From contig JAJECE010000011.1 of assembly GCA_022822185.1 (NCBI GenBank), positions 1-64,000 of the forward strand: DNA of 64,000 nt, in the 5' to 3' direction. Numbering within the stretch: the first letter of the stretch is position 1; each line of letters begins with the position of its first letter. A model generated the notes under the pieces. That model had not been told where the DNA came from, did not search any database, and saw nothing but the letters and a program-made list of their open reading frames with translations. Both the position numbers and the translations under genes were made by a program. Shown here in pieces: positions 26,938 through 36,516 of the stretch. The stretch is from Rhodothermales bacterium (GTDB taxonomy: Bacteria > Bacteroidota > Rhodothermia > Rhodothermales > Bin80).

Positions 26938-28197
26938 ATGTTGCGAATCACCTTTACCATTTTAGCCATCGTGGCGTCGGCTGTCACACTCATGACCAAC
27001 TCCGTTGGGATGAATGAGTGGTGGAAATACATCCCTATGGCCGGGCTCATCCTTATCTCATTGATCCTGTGGATTTCGGTCCCTTCTTCCAGACGTCGTC
27101 CGAAGCCAAAAACTTCAGATTCAGAGCTTCAGGATCTGAACAAAGAAGAATCCCTAGCCGATCTAGGAATCCTGGATATTCGACCGGTAAGTTCGGACAA
27201 TCCACCCGTTGACACCAAAGAATCGCTTCCGGCCCATAGAACTCCGGGAGCGACTGCAGATCCATCTGAACCCGTTCAATTGAGCCTGATTGCAGAAACT
27301 TCCCCTCCAGACACTGGAGACACACACATCTTTCCTGAGAGTAGTGATCCACTTGACAAGCACACGCTGATTCCAGTATTGCAGGGCTTTCGTGCCGCAC
27401 TTGACGCACATGCAGTCGGAATTATTCATGCTGTTTCGAAGGACTCTAATTATGAAGTTTACGGGACTGCAGGCTTTGACTGGATTCGATCACGCGGGGA
27501 ATCCTTTGTTCTGAAATATGATCTTCTGGCCGAATCTGAAACCACGGCAATTCACCCGGTCGGTTCTAGAGGCCTGCAATCCAATCACCTCACCTACAGT
27601 CGAAAGCCGGCAAGTATTACCTCCATCGGGGTGACCCGTATCGGGCTGACGGGTAAATTGCTGCTTGTTGATACCATCCACAAGAATGGACTCTTCCATC
27701 CCCGTGCAAAAGAATTACTCGAAAATTTTGGCCAAACACTGAGTCTGCTGTTCTACAGGGAAGATCCAAATCGTCCCCGGTATGAGATTATTTACGAAGA
27801 AATGATGACGGCACGATCCGAGGAAAAAGATCTTGCACTCGCCCTTGTGATTCCTCAAAGATCGGAGCCCCTTACCCGAATGTACGCAGATTTACTGGAT
27901 GACATCGAAAAAACATTCTTCGAATGCTTAATTCGTGCGGATCCAGACAGCCGCGTGGTCAAATTCGGCGAACTTCTCTTTGGTGTGTTTAAGGATTGCA
28001 GTCAGGATGGACTGGAAGTCTGGCAGCAGACGGTTCAAAATGAGATTGCCCAACAGGGAGGCTTACTCACTGGAGGCGCCTTCATTGGGGCGGTTATGAT
28101 GGCCGATAAGCATCAGACCGCAGATCATCTCCGGGACGATGCCAAACGCGCACTGGTCAAGGCGTATCAGGGACCGGCGGATATGGTGATCGCTTAG
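26938..28197 (+). CDS. Membrane protein with GAF-like and degenerate GGDEF-like regions
   Basis: Two N-terminal hydrophobic segments (ITFTILAIVASAVTLM and YIPMAGLILISLILWIS) anchor the protein. A low-complexity acidic linker follows. Residues about 145-275 resemble a GAF sensor domain (FRAALDAHAVGIIHAV, TGKLLLVDTIHKNGLFHPRA). The C-terminal part has the feel of a GGDEF fold (DDIEKTFFECLIRADPDSRV, FGELLFGVF, DDAKRALVKAYQ) but the GGDEF catalytic residues are absent, so it is unlikely to make c-di-GMP. It may be a nucleotide or stress sensor. A TTG at 26932 also opens the frame; ATG 26938 is preferred. Confidence 0.65.
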   Translation: MLRITFTILAIVASAVTLMTNSVGMNEWWKYIPMAGLILISLILWISVPSSRRRPKPKTSDSELQDLNKEESLADLGILDIRPVSSDNPPVDTKESLPAHRTPGATADPSEPVQLSLIAETSPPDTGDTHIFPESSDPLDKHTLIPVLQGFRAALDAHAVGIIHAVSKDSNYEVYGTAGFDWIRSRGESFVLKYDLLAESETTAIHPVGSRGLQSNHLTYSRKPASITSIGVTRIGLTGKLLLVDTIHKNGLFHPRAKELLENFGQTLSLLFYREDPNRPRYEIIYEEMMTARSEEKDLALALVIPQRSEPLTRMYADLLDDIEKTFFECLIRADPDSRVVKFGELLFGVFKDCSQDGLEVWQQTVQNEIAQQGGLLTGGAFIGAVMMADKHQTADHLRDDAKRALVKAYQGPADMVIA

Positions 28198-28850
28198 CCG
28201 CTTACCAACGGAACAAACGAAAATGCTCCGCTCTTACTGGATTCATACGAATCCTGGCCAGTCCGGACCACCCTGGTCATCTGCTGCCCATACCGGTCCC
28301 CCACCGGCACAACCAGCCGCCCGCCCTGCTTGGTTCCATCGGGCTCCTGGAGCTGCTTGAGGAGCATCTGTGGAATTTCCATTGTGCCAGCCGTCACAAT
28401 AATCCCGTCAAATGGCGCGAGGCTCGGCCATCCTTTCGTTCCATCTCCCACACGCAGTAAGGCCCGGTAATTCAGTTCTTCCAATACTGATTTTGCCCGT
28501 TCATGCAATTCTCGATGTCGCTCAATAGAATAGACCTTAACCCCCATTGCACAAAGTATCGCCGCCTGATAGCCACTGCCGGTGCCAATCTCTAAAATCG
28601 AATCTCCCGGCTTTGTATCCAGCAGCATTGTCTGAAATGCAACCGTTGAGGGTTGAGAAATCGTCTGTCGCAAACCGATGGGCAATGGACGATCCTCATA
28701 GGCACGGTGCTGCAGCCCCTGCTCAATAAAACATTCCCGTTTGACACGCCCAATGGCCTCCAGAACACGCTCGTCGGTGATCCCTCTGGCGCGAACGATC
28801 TCGACCAGTTGTGCCCTCCTTCGGGTATAAACTCCGCCTGACTTCGCCAT
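28194..28850 (-). CDS. pcm: Protein-L-isoaspartate O-methyltransferase
   Basis: Repair methyltransferase that acts on isoaspartyl residues of damaged proteins. Motifs are QTISQPSTVAFQTMLLD, the SAM site ILEIGTGSGYQAAILC, VYSIERHRELHERAK and PFDGIIVTAG, all standard for Pcm. The open frame begins at 28880, but MAKSGGVYTRRRAQLVEIV at 28850 is the more natural start and leaves a 16-base gap to cdaA. Its end overlaps the end of the convergent GAF-like gene by 4 bases. Confidence 0.93.
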   Translation of the reverse strand: MAKSGGVYTRRRAQLVEIVRARGITDERVLEAIGRVKRECFIEQGLQHRAYEDRPLPIGLRQTISQPSTVAFQTMLLDTKPGDSILEIGTGSGYQAAILCAMGVKVYSIERHRELHERAKSVLEELNYRALLRVGDGTKGWPSLAPFDGIIVTAGTMEIPQMLLKQLQEPDGTKQGGRLVVPVGDRYGQQMTRVVRTGQDSYESSKSGAFSFVPLVSG

Positions 28851-28866
28851 ATTGATTTTTTTGCTG

Positions 28867-29649
28867 TTAACCCAGTCCACCTGGAGATGACCTTGTACTC
28901 ATCGCCTCGGACAATTGACTTTTCAGTTCCTCTATGGTGAGTCCGGAAACCATCACTCCCTGCTCTGCAACGGAAATTTTTCCCGTTTCCTCGGACACCA
29001 CGACGACAAATGCATCGGTCTCTTCGGTGAGTCCAACCGCCGCCCGGTGTCTGGTTCCGAACTGCATTCCCAGACGCTTACTGCGGGAAACAGGCAGGAT
29101 GCAGCGTACGGCCTCAATACGGTTATCCGAAATAATCACGGCACCATCATGCAGTGGACTGCTCGTATGAAAAATAGACACCAAAAGGTTTCGGCTGATT
29201 ACCGCCTGTAAAGACTCGCCCGTTTCCACATAACTCCGCAGTCCATTCGTCCGCTTGAATGCAATCAAAGCCCCCATCCGCTGCTGACTCATCGTGTCAA
29301 TTGCAGCAACGATTTCATGGATCACCTGCCTGTTTCCCACCGGCGCAAGGAGCCGGCGCAAAAGCGGGGTTTGTCCCAGAAAAATGAGGACCCGCCGAAT
29401 CTCCGGCTGAAAGACAATGATCACGGCCAGCACGTAGATGTCACTGAGCGCCGAAAACATGGACTGCAACACCTTCATGTCGGTCACCTGAACCAGAAAC
29501 TGGATAAACAGAAGACCCAGCAACCCCCCAAACAGCGACACTGCCAGCGTACCCCGCATTGTGATATAGAGCCGGTAGAAGACCAGCGCAACCAGCAGGA
29601 TCTCAAACAGATCGATCAACCGCACCGGAATGATGCCAAAAAGATTCAT
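28867..29649 (-). CDS. cdaA: Diadenylate cyclase CdaA (c-di-AMP synthase)
   Basis: Membrane-anchored enzyme that makes c-di-AMP from two ATP. Three N-terminal hydrophobic segments (MNLFGIIPVRLIDLFEILLV, then LFGGLLGLLFIQFL) precede the DisA_N domain. Catalytic motifs DGAVIISDNRIEAVRCILPV and FGTRHRAAVGLTEETDA (DGA and RHR) are intact. Length of 260 residues fits. It overlaps folP by 4 bases and precedes pcm. The folP-cdaA pairing is common in Bacteroidota-like bacteria. Confidence 0.95.
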   Translation of the reverse strand: MNLFGIIPVRLIDLFEILLVALVFYRLYITMRGTLAVSLFGGLLGLLFIQFLVQVTDMKVLQSMFSALSDIYVLAVIIVFQPEIRRVLIFLGQTPLLRRLLAPVGNRQVIHEIVAAIDTMSQQRMGALIAFKRTNGLRSYVETGESLQAVISRNLLVSIFHTSSPLHDGAVIISDNRIEAVRCILPVSRSKRLGMQFGTRHRAAVGLTEETDAFVVVVSEETGKISVAEQGVMVSGLTIEELKSQLSEAMSTRSSPGGLG

Positions 29650-30566
29650 GATGAGACGTGTAAAACTGCTTCCAGGCCTTGAATCATTTCGCGGGTTTCA
29701 CGGACATCATGCGTTCGGATAATCTTTGCCCCCCGGAGCACCGCGGCGGCAGCCATCCCCAAAGATCCGAACAAGCGGTCACGGACAGGCACCGGTGTAG
29801 CATTCTGACTTAAAATATGACCAACCGTACTCTTACGGGAAATTCCCACCAGTACAGGATACCGCAATTCCGTGAGTAAATCAAGCCGATGAATCAAACA
29901 CACATTATCCCGATGCCGTTTCCCGAAACCGAACCCTGGATCTATAATCACACTCTTTACGCCGGCCGCCTGAGCCCGCTCTGCCGACTCCGCCAGCATG
30001 TTACACACTGCAGCCGCGACATCACTGTAGTCTGCCGTATGAAGGAGGCTGCCCTGATGACAAACCGAATGCATGACTACATATGCGGCCCCCACCGCAC
30101 CTGCATACATCGCGGAAGCAGATCCATTCTGCAAGCCGGAAATATCATTGATCATGTGTGCTCCGACATCCAGCGCTGCCAATGCGACGGCAGGTCTGAA
30201 TGTATCTGCCGAAATGATCGCCTCAGGAAATGACTGCCGGATGGCTTGGATCACAGGGACCACGCGTTCCATCTCACGTTCATCCGAGACCGGCGCTGCG
30301 CCTGCGCCATAGACGCTTCCGCGCGGGCGTGAGGATGCGCCGCCAACATCAATAATGGCGGCCCCTTCCTCTAACATAACCTCTGTGCGACGCAGTGCCG
30401 CATCGGTATTGGCATATTTGCCCCCGTCATAAAAAGAATCCGGGGTCACATTCAAGATCCCCATCACTACTGCACCACTGCTCAAGTTAAGCCACTGATC
30501 CCGGCAGGCCAGACCGGAGGATATGCCGCTGCCGGATTGATCTGTGACATGAAGTGGATCCTGCAT
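29646..30566 (-). CDS. folP: Dihydropteroate synthase
   Basis: Folate pathway enzyme joining p-aminobenzoate to the pterin. Signatures are MGILNVTPDSFYDGGKY, EGAAIIDVGGASSRPRG, then AHMINDISGLQNG and IIDPGFGFGKRHRDN, with VGISRKSTVGHI at the substrate site. Length is 306 residues with a longer N-terminal lead than usual (about 30 residues before the first motif). First gene of the folP-cdaA-pcm operon. Confidence 0.95.
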   Translation of the reverse strand: MQDPLHVTDQSGSGISSGLACRDQWLNLSSGAVVMGILNVTPDSFYDGGKYANTDAALRRTEVMLEEGAAIIDVGGASSRPRGSVYGAGAAPVSDEREMERVVPVIQAIRQSFPEAIISADTFRPAVALAALDVGAHMINDISGLQNGSASAMYAGAVGAAYVVMHSVCHQGSLLHTADYSDVAAAVCNMLAESAERAQAAGVKSVIIDPGFGFGKRHRDNVCLIHRLDLLTELRYPVLVGISRKSTVGHILSQNATPVPVRDRLFGSLGMAAAAVLRGAKIIRTHDVRETREMIQGLEAVLHVSS

Positions 30567-30679
30567 CTTTCTATGTGGTTCAATGCGGCTGAATCAATCA
30601 TCCATAGCGCGTGGCCGGAGGCCAACACAACTACTCAGATCAATCCTGCTTACTGTTTGTTGCGGTCTCCGCCTAAACT

Positions 30680-32194
30680 ATGAATCAACGCGCACCTGTC
30701 AAAATACAAACTAAGTTACTCCGACGCTTACTGCGCCGGGCTTCGAACACGGAATGGGGATATAGGTTTGATTTTTCGCGAATTGCTCAGGAGTCAGATG
30801 TCGTGAAAGCCTATCAGAGCTGTGTCCCGATTCACACCTACGATGACCTGCAGCCATATATCGAACAAATACGGGCGGGGGCAGAAAATCTGATTTGGCC
30901 GGGAGGAATCAAACATTTTGCCGTTTCCAGCGGGACAGTCTCCAAAGGAAAGATCATTCCGATCAGTGAGGATATGCTTCGGCTGAACCGGAGTTTTGCC
31001 GTCACGCTTACCTTGCAGTACTGGAAGCGCTCCAGATCTCTCAAAACGCTTTTGGGCAAGCACCTGACCCTTCCTGGAACGATTGAAGAAGACCCGAATT
31101 TCCCCAATACGCTTGTGGGGGAGATCAGTGGATTACAGACCCTGTTTTCGCCTGGAATTTTCCGGTTTTTCCTGCAGGCCGTTCCCTCCTCCATTGCTTT
31201 TGCGCCTGACTGGGATGTAAAGCTGCGTTCGGTTGTGGACCAAACCATGAATCAGGATATTCGTCTGGCCGCAATGGCTCCCACCTGGGCACTGGTCATT
31301 TTTGGGTTATTAATTGACCGGTACAATGAAGTGAACGGAACCCGTGTGAGAACCGTTGGCGAAGTGTGGCCCAACCTGCAGTTATATATTTCCGGGGGGG
31401 TGGCCCTGAGTTCCTATCGGTCCATTCTTGAAGAACAGATTGGATTGCCGAATCTGGATTTCCTAGAGGTCTACGGGGCTTCAGAGGGTTTTTTCTCCTA
31501 TCAAACCGACCTGAACGATCCCGCCATGCATCTGCATCTGAAGAACGGTATCTTCTATGAGTTTATCCCCATGGAAGAATTGAATTCAGAGAATCCAAGG
31601 AGATTGACTATTGAGGATGTAGAAACCGGTGTGAGATATGCGCCGGTCCTGACCACTTGCAGCGGACTTTGGTCCTATTTATTAGGTGATGTAATCCGAT
31701 TTACCAATACCTCCCCGCACAAGATTGTGGTTGCCGGCAGAACCTCGGAGATGATTGACAAATACGGAGAGGCGGTTTTTGGTGAAGACGCGCGTGAGGC
31801 CATCAATCGGACCTGTGACCTGACGGACAGCCTTGTCCGGGAATACCATGTTTCGGCCATCCCTCCCAATGGCACGCAGATGCCAACGCATGAATGGTTA
31901 TTGGAGTTTAGCCGGATTCCTCGCGACTGCGAGACCTTTGTCCGGTCCCTGGATTCCGTACTTTGTGATATTAACCGGCATTATCAGATCCGCCGTGAAG
32001 CAAAAGCGTTCGGCCCGCCCGAAATTGTACTGGTTCCTGACGGCACCTTCAACGCATGGCTAAAAACCAGCAAGGGACAGATCCGCAGCCAGACCAAGGT
32101 CCCCCGCATGAGTGACCGGCGCAATATTGCGGATGGCGTACTCGCACATGCGGGGCAGAATGCACGCCGGGTTCGAGTGGACGAATTCATGTAG
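30680..32194 (+). CDS. GH3 auxin-responsive promoter family protein
   Basis: 504-residue protein of the bacterial GH3 family, ANL-type acyl-adenylating fold. It starts with a LLRRLLRRASNTEWGYRFDF segment. The adenylation-like features are HFAVSSGTVSKGKIIPIS (phosphate-binding loop), VYGASEGFFSYQTD, then LGDVIRFTNTSPHKIVVAGR and a KYGEAVFGED hinge. In plants GH3 proteins conjugate amino acids to hormones; the bacterial substrate is unknown. It stands alone, divergent from folP. Confidence 0.88.
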   Translation: MNQRAPVKIQTKLLRRLLRRASNTEWGYRFDFSRIAQESDVVKAYQSCVPIHTYDDLQPYIEQIRAGAENLIWPGGIKHFAVSSGTVSKGKIIPISEDMLRLNRSFAVTLTLQYWKRSRSLKTLLGKHLTLPGTIEEDPNFPNTLVGEISGLQTLFSPGIFRFFLQAVPSSIAFAPDWDVKLRSVVDQTMNQDIRLAAMAPTWALVIFGLLIDRYNEVNGTRVRTVGEVWPNLQLYISGGVALSSYRSILEEQIGLPNLDFLEVYGASEGFFSYQTDLNDPAMHLHLKNGIFYEFIPMEELNSENPRRLTIEDVETGVRYAPVLTTCSGLWSYLLGDVIRFTNTSPHKIVVAGRTSEMIDKYGEAVFGEDAREAINRTCDLTDSLVREYHVSAIPPNGTQMPTHEWLLEFSRIPRDCETFVRSLDSVLCDINRHYQIRREAKAFGPPEIVLVPDGTFNAWLKTSKGQIRSQTKVPRMSDRRNIADGVLAHAGQNARRVRVDEFM

Positions 32195-32435
32195 CGGATC
32201 GTGGACTGCATCTTGGTGGGAAACGGTTCGGGACATGTTACAGAAAAGCCTGCACCGAACACCAATCCCATACAGGCACCCGTCTCCCCCGCCACAGGAT
32301 CTGTTCAGTTGCCTCTTGACCCCCGAGATCCCGTTGTGGATCCTGTGAATTCCAAAACTGATTCCTCTCCATCAAGTGCATATCTGGTTTGTGAAGGAGC
32401 CGCACGGCTGCGTTGTACTGCCCTCTTTGCATAGA

Positions 32436-33245
32436 CTACTCCGCTCTCCGCCCAGAAGCCAAACTGGGAATCGCCCAATAATCCAGGTGTGACAGCGTTT
32501 CTTCCACTAAACAAGCCGGGCCTCCGAGCATCGGCAGCGGAGCAGGGCGCCCATCCAGAAGAGCAGACAGGTCGCAGTCCGACCCATCCAGATATCGCAG
32601 AACTCCATGATTGGTCAACAGCATCGCATAGCCGGGAGTCAGATCCCATATCTTATCATGGCCGATCAGGACTACATGCGCACCCCCCGTTGCGACTAGG
32701 CTCAAATGCGCCGATGCGGTCCCCAGACTCAGAACACGGCCTGGAAAAGATTCTCGAAGCGTATAGCGCTGATGCGGCCGTCCATGCGTCAATAACAGGG
32801 TATTTCGGTGTAAGAAGCGATCCTCGGTCATTGTTCTTGCTTCAGTATTTCTCCACACCTTTGACCCAGCTGTGTAGAAGATGTCTCTGGTGGCGGGAAG
32901 ATAAATAAAGCCGGCTGCCGGACTGCCGTCTTCAATGAATCCAACAGCAATCCCCCAACTTGCCATTCCCGCCATAAATGGAATGGTGCCGTCAATCGGA
33001 TCAATCGTCCAGTAGCGTGAACCCTTTTGCGGACTCCGTAATACATCGTCTTCCTCCGCAATGATGCCATCCTGCGGGAATTCACGCGCAATTGCGGTGA
33101 CCAAAAATTCCTGAACTGCTTTGTCTGCCTCCGTCACCGGGGAACCATCCCGCTTGATCTCGTGAGATGTGCGCAGAAAATGACACATTGCGAGATGCCC
33201 GGCTTCTTCTAATGCCGCACGGAAAAACGATTCCAATGACTCCAT
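32436..33245 (-). CDS. Inositol monophosphatase family phosphatase
   Basis: Mg-dependent phosphatase. Metal ligands appear in the motifs IIAEEDD and IDPIDGTIPFMAGMASWG, with a C-terminal IWDLTPGYAMLLTNHG. The family includes inositol phosphatases, CysQ-like 3'-phosphoadenosine phosphatases and HisN histidinol phosphatases. HisN is possible here because the his genes in this window lack it, but specificity cannot be read. The ORF starts at 33275; the ATG at 33245 (MESLESFFRAALEEAGH) fits family length. Confidence 0.85.
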   Translation of the reverse strand: MESLESFFRAALEEAGHLAMCHFLRTSHEIKRDGSPVTEADKAVQEFLVTAIAREFPQDGIIAEEDDVLRSPQKGSRYWTIDPIDGTIPFMAGMASWGIAVGFIEDGSPAAGFIYLPATRDIFYTAGSKVWRNTEARTMTEDRFLHRNTLLLTHGRPHQRYTLRESFPGRVLSLGTASAHLSLVATGGAHVVLIGHDKIWDLTPGYAMLLTNHGVLRYLDGSDCDLSALLDGRPAPLPMLGGPACLVEETLSHLDYWAIPSLASGRRAE

Positions 33246-33334
33246 GGATCTAAATGTTGGAACCGTAGTCAACATCTATCAATGCAGGTTGTTTGATGTG
33301 CATCACTTTCTCTCAGGTCTGAACAAAATTTGCT

Positions 33335-34054
33335 ATGCCCTTGCGAATTCACCTTTGCAGTGGTCCCCGTAATGTGTCCACTGCGCTCATGTATGCGTTT
33401 GCCCAGCGCCCGGATACCCGTGTCGTGGACGAACCGCTTTATGCCCACTACCTCCGGAACACGGGGGCGCTTCATCCTGGCAGGGATGAGGTCCTGTCCA
33501 CGATGGAGCATTCCGGCAAAAAAGTGATTCAGGAAACCTTCCTGGGGGCATGTGACCGTTCTGTGCTTTTCGTCAAAAATATGGGACATCATCTGATTGA
33601 ACTGGATTGGGCATTTCTGGATCAGATGACGACGGTGTTTCTGATCCGTGATCCCGAACAGATGCTTCCCTCGCTCATTCATCAGGTTCCAGAACCCGAA
33701 CTTGCGGATACCGCACTAGCCATGCAGCGGAAAGTTTTTGACGATCTCACACGCCGCGGGCAGTCTCCCTGTGTTCTTGATGCACGCGAAGTCTTGACCA
33801 ACCCGGAAAAAATTCTTCGCAACCTGTGCCAAAAACTTGGACTCCGCTTTGATCCCGTCATGCTCCACTGGGAGGCAAAGCCGATCCCTGAGGATGGAAT
33901 CTGGGCACCGCACTGGTATCATGTCATTCACACGACTACCGGCTTTGCCCCTTACCGGCATAAGCCGGGGCCATTTCCAGATTTTTTGCGTCCCTTGCTC
34001 AGTGAGTGCATCCCCCACTATAACTACTTGTATCAACACGCAATTAAAGCCTGA
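33335..34054 (+). CDS. Sulfotransferase-like protein
   Basis: 239-residue P-loop protein. The 5' PAPS-type loop is near the N-terminus (LCSGPRNVSTALMYAFAQRP), and the 3' region has TTVFLIRDPEQMLPSLIHQ, the RDP motif expected in sulfotransferases. It is followed 5 bases later by a class IV aminotransferase gene, an arrangement I recall from other genomes. The acceptor is unknown. Confidence 0.75.
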   Translation: MPLRIHLCSGPRNVSTALMYAFAQRPDTRVVDEPLYAHYLRNTGALHPGRDEVLSTMEHSGKKVIQETFLGACDRSVLFVKNMGHHLIELDWAFLDQMTTVFLIRDPEQMLPSLIHQVPEPELADTALAMQRKVFDDLTRRGQSPCVLDAREVLTNPEKILRNLCQKLGLRFDPVMLHWEAKPIPEDGIWAPHWYHVIHTTTGFAPYRHKPGPFPDFLRPLLSECIPHYNYLYQHAIKA

Positions 34055-34059
34055 TTCCC

Positions 34060-34965
34060 ATGCATATTTCTTTACCTGACAAGCGTAACGACACCATCAT
34101 GGTATGGGTCAAGGATCGCCTGCTGCCCCGATCTGAGGCAAAGGTTTCTGTCTTTGACAGTGTCGTTCAGGGCGGCGATGCCGTCTGGGAAGGAATCCGG
34201 ATTTATGGCGGACGCGTCTTTGAACTGGATGCACACATGGATCGGCTGATGAACTCCGCACATGCCATGAGATTTTCAGATCTCCCTAGCCGGGAGTTTA
34301 TTGTAGATGCACTTTTTGCCACACTCAAATCCAACGGGATGCGTGATGACACGCATGTGCGGCTGACCTTAACCCGGGGTGAGAAAACCACATCGGGGAT
34401 GGACCCTCGCCTCAATGTGCACGGCCCGACCCTCATTATACTGGCGGAGTGGAAAAAACCGGTCTATGCTGAAAGCGGGATCCGGCTGATCACTTCCTCG
34501 ATCCGCCGTAATACACCACAGTGTCTGGATTCCAAGATTCACCACAACAACCTCATTAACAATATCCTTGCGAAAATTGAAGCAAACGTATCTGGCGTGG
34601 ATGATGCCGTCATGCTGGATATCCACGGCTATCTCTCCGAAACCAATGCAACGAACATCTTTCTCATTCGCAGCGGCGAGCTTCTCACCCCCCGGCCCGA
34701 CAGCTGCCTGCCTGGAATTACGCGTGCAAACGTCATCCGACTCGCCCGGGAACTGAGTATTCCCTGCCGTGAATTCAATCTCTCCATCACCGAAATGTAT
34801 ACGGCAGACGAGATGTTTACCAGCGGCACAATGGGGGAATTAACTCCCGTTCTGGAAGTGGACGGGCGCATCATCGGTACAGGCAGGCCCGGCTCCCTCA
34901 CCGAAAAAATACGCAACGCCTATTGGGAGAAGACAAAATCAGAAGGAACTCCCCTCCCCTTCTGA
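34060..34965 (+). CDS. Class IV (branched-chain-like) aminotransferase
   Basis: PLP enzyme of the IlvE/DAAT family, 301 residues. The catalytic Lys is in CLDSKIHHNNLINNILAKIE. The phosphate-binding and cofactor regions include MLDIHGYLSETNATNIFLI and a later EMFTSGTMGELTPVLEVDGR. The N-terminus contains LPRSEAKVSVFDSVVQGGDA. It could transaminate branched-chain or D-amino acids. Convergent with queE, with which it abuts end to end. Confidence 0.9.
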   Translation: MHISLPDKRNDTIMVWVKDRLLPRSEAKVSVFDSVVQGGDAVWEGIRIYGGRVFELDAHMDRLMNSAHAMRFSDLPSREFIVDALFATLKSNGMRDDTHVRLTLTRGEKTTSGMDPRLNVHGPTLIILAEWKKPVYAESGIRLITSSIRRNTPQCLDSKIHHNNLINNILAKIEANVSGVDDAVMLDIHGYLSETNATNIFLIRSGELLTPRPDSCLPGITRANVIRLARELSIPCREFNLSITEMYTADEMFTSGTMGELTPVLEVDGRIIGTGRPGSLTEKIRNAYWEKTKSEGTPLPF

Positions 34966-35607
34966 TCAGGGGATATTCAGGAATTTATGGGTCTGAATGC
35001 TGAGTCTCCACTGCGGATGTGCCAGGCAATAGTTGAGGGCGGCCTTGATGTTTGCGGCAAGTTCCGGGCCATCCATTGGCTGCAGAAAAAAATACTCGAA
35101 ATCCAGTGACTCAAACTCCGCTGGCATTGCCTCCGGCTGCGGGAACACAAGTTTGAGCTCACTGCCGCACTTCAGTTCCAGGGGCGCACCTGCTTTGGGA
35201 CTTACACAGATCCAGTCCAGCCCCTCGGGAGGGTGCAGGGTGCCGTTGGTCTCTACTGCAACCTTAAACCCGTGCGCATGAAACGCCTCAATTAACGCGT
35301 GATCCATCTGCAATAGCGGCTCTCCTCCGGTACAGACGACATAGGGTTTTGCATGCGGACCTGCTGACTCAGGCCAAACTGCACAGACCGCATCGGTCAG
35401 TTCCGTCGGGGTCTGAAAGCGCCCCCCTCCCTGCCCATCCATTCCGACAAAATCGGTGTCACAGAACTGGCAGATTGCGCTGGAACGATCTTTTTCATGG
35501 CCGCTCCAAAGATTACACCCTGCAAACCGCAGAAAAACTGCTGGGCGACCCGTCATATGCCCTTCCCCCTGAAGGGTATAGTAGATTTCTTTTACTGCGT
35601 AAGCCAT
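34966..35607 (-). CDS. queE: 7-carboxy-7-deazaguanine synthase
   Basis: Radical SAM enzyme of queuosine biosynthesis. The cluster-binding Cys motif is spread as FAGCNLWSGHEKDRSSAICQ followed by FCDTDFVG (Cys-x14-Cys-x2-Cys), the pattern of one QueE subgroup. VVCTGGEPLLQ and VAVETNGTL are SAM and substrate motifs. Length is 213 residues. Start MAYAVKEIYYTLQGEGHMTG. Its start overlaps the end of the thioesterase gene by 16 bases. Other queuosine genes are not in this window. Confidence 0.94.
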   Translation of the reverse strand: MAYAVKEIYYTLQGEGHMTGRPAVFLRFAGCNLWSGHEKDRSSAICQFCDTDFVGMDGQGGGRFQTPTELTDAVCAVWPESAGPHAKPYVVCTGGEPLLQMDHALIEAFHAHGFKVAVETNGTLHPPEGLDWICVSPKAGAPLELKCGSELKLVFPQPEAMPAEFESLDFEYFFLQPMDGPELAANIKAALNYCLAHPQWRLSIQTHKFLNIP

Positions 35608-36083
35608 GCAAGCCGCTCCGAAAGTCCAGGTGCATTCTCTCCCCAGTCCAGAACCACAAGCGTTAAGCGACTGCTGGTAACCTTCCGTTCCCGTTCATCG
35701 ACGATACCGATCTGCCAGACCTGCGTCTTTCGCCCCAGATGCTCCGGTTTTGCCGTGCCCACTACACGCCCGCTGCGCACCCCTCGTAAATGATTTGCAT
35801 TGATCTCCAGTCCAACTACGTACTGCTTCTGAACGTCTACACACAGAACACCTGCAACGCTGCCCAGGGTTTCTGCGAGCACGACTGAAGCGCCTCCATG
35901 CAATAGCCCTAGCGGTTGATTCGTCCGGTGATCCACCGGCATGGATGCGCACAGATAATCCGGCCCGACTTCAGTGAACTTGATATCCAGGTGATCCACC
36001 ATCGTCCCTCTGCCCCGCTGATTCAACTGCTCCACGGTCACTTCGCTTTTCCAGATTCTGGCCATTTGGTTTGGAAATCCCAT
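35592..36083 (-). CDS. Hotdog-fold thioesterase (PaaI-like)
   Basis: 163-residue protein of the PaaI/4HBT thioesterase family, with GLLHGGASVVLAETLGSVAG as the active-site helix and GLEINANHLRGVRSGRVVG as the following strand pair. Probably cleaves an acyl-CoA. It overlaps queE by 16 bases, so the two are translated together although no functional link is evident. M7 (MARIWKSEV) is an alternative start. Confidence 0.86.
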   Translation of the reverse strand: MGFPNQMARIWKSEVTVEQLNQRGRGTMVDHLDIKFTEVGPDYLCASMPVDHRTNQPLGLLHGGASVVLAETLGSVAGVLCVDVQKQYVVGLEINANHLRGVRSGRVVGTAKPEHLGRKTQVWQIGIVDERERKVTSSRLTLVVLDWGENAPGLSERLAWLTQ

Positions 36084-36516
36084 GGTTATCCGGGCTTATA
36101 CGCACCTATAGGATAAACTGCCGCCGGGCATGTAAGGGGAGACCGCCCTGCCATGCCAATCCCGTCCATGCGTGGCTGGTTTCTGGAGAATTACCTCCCT
36201 GAGCACCGCAGCAGGGCGGCCGGGAGACACAGCCGCCCCCAGAGACGGGTAAGCAGCGGCGAGAAACCCGGCAATGCAAATACACGGTAACCGCACACCA
36301 GGATCGCCGGGAAGATGTACCGTGGACTGCAACGCAGGACAGACTCTGGTACAGGGGCCGCATATGGATGCCTGCCCGAATTGAGAATCTTGCCCATCAT
36401 ATTTATGACCAGCCGGACCGCCGGTCATGACGAGAATGTGAGGGAAGCGTCCGCTCCTGAACGTTGGAAGGATTCCAGAGAATAACTGCCCCTGCAAGGT
36501 TGCCATTTATATAATT
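36084..36516. other. Intergenic region, no gene recognised
   Basis: About 430 GC-rich bases between the thioesterase and MBL hydrolase genes. Overlapping minus-strand frames are open but the translations are Cys/Pro-rich and family-less. It may contain a decayed gene, but I see nothing to support one. Confidence 0.5.

Noticed and set aside
36096-36506. 136-codon minus-strand ORF between thioesterase and MBL genes
   Set aside because: Cys/Pro-rich translation with overlapping frames in a GC-rich stretch; looks like non-coding DNA.
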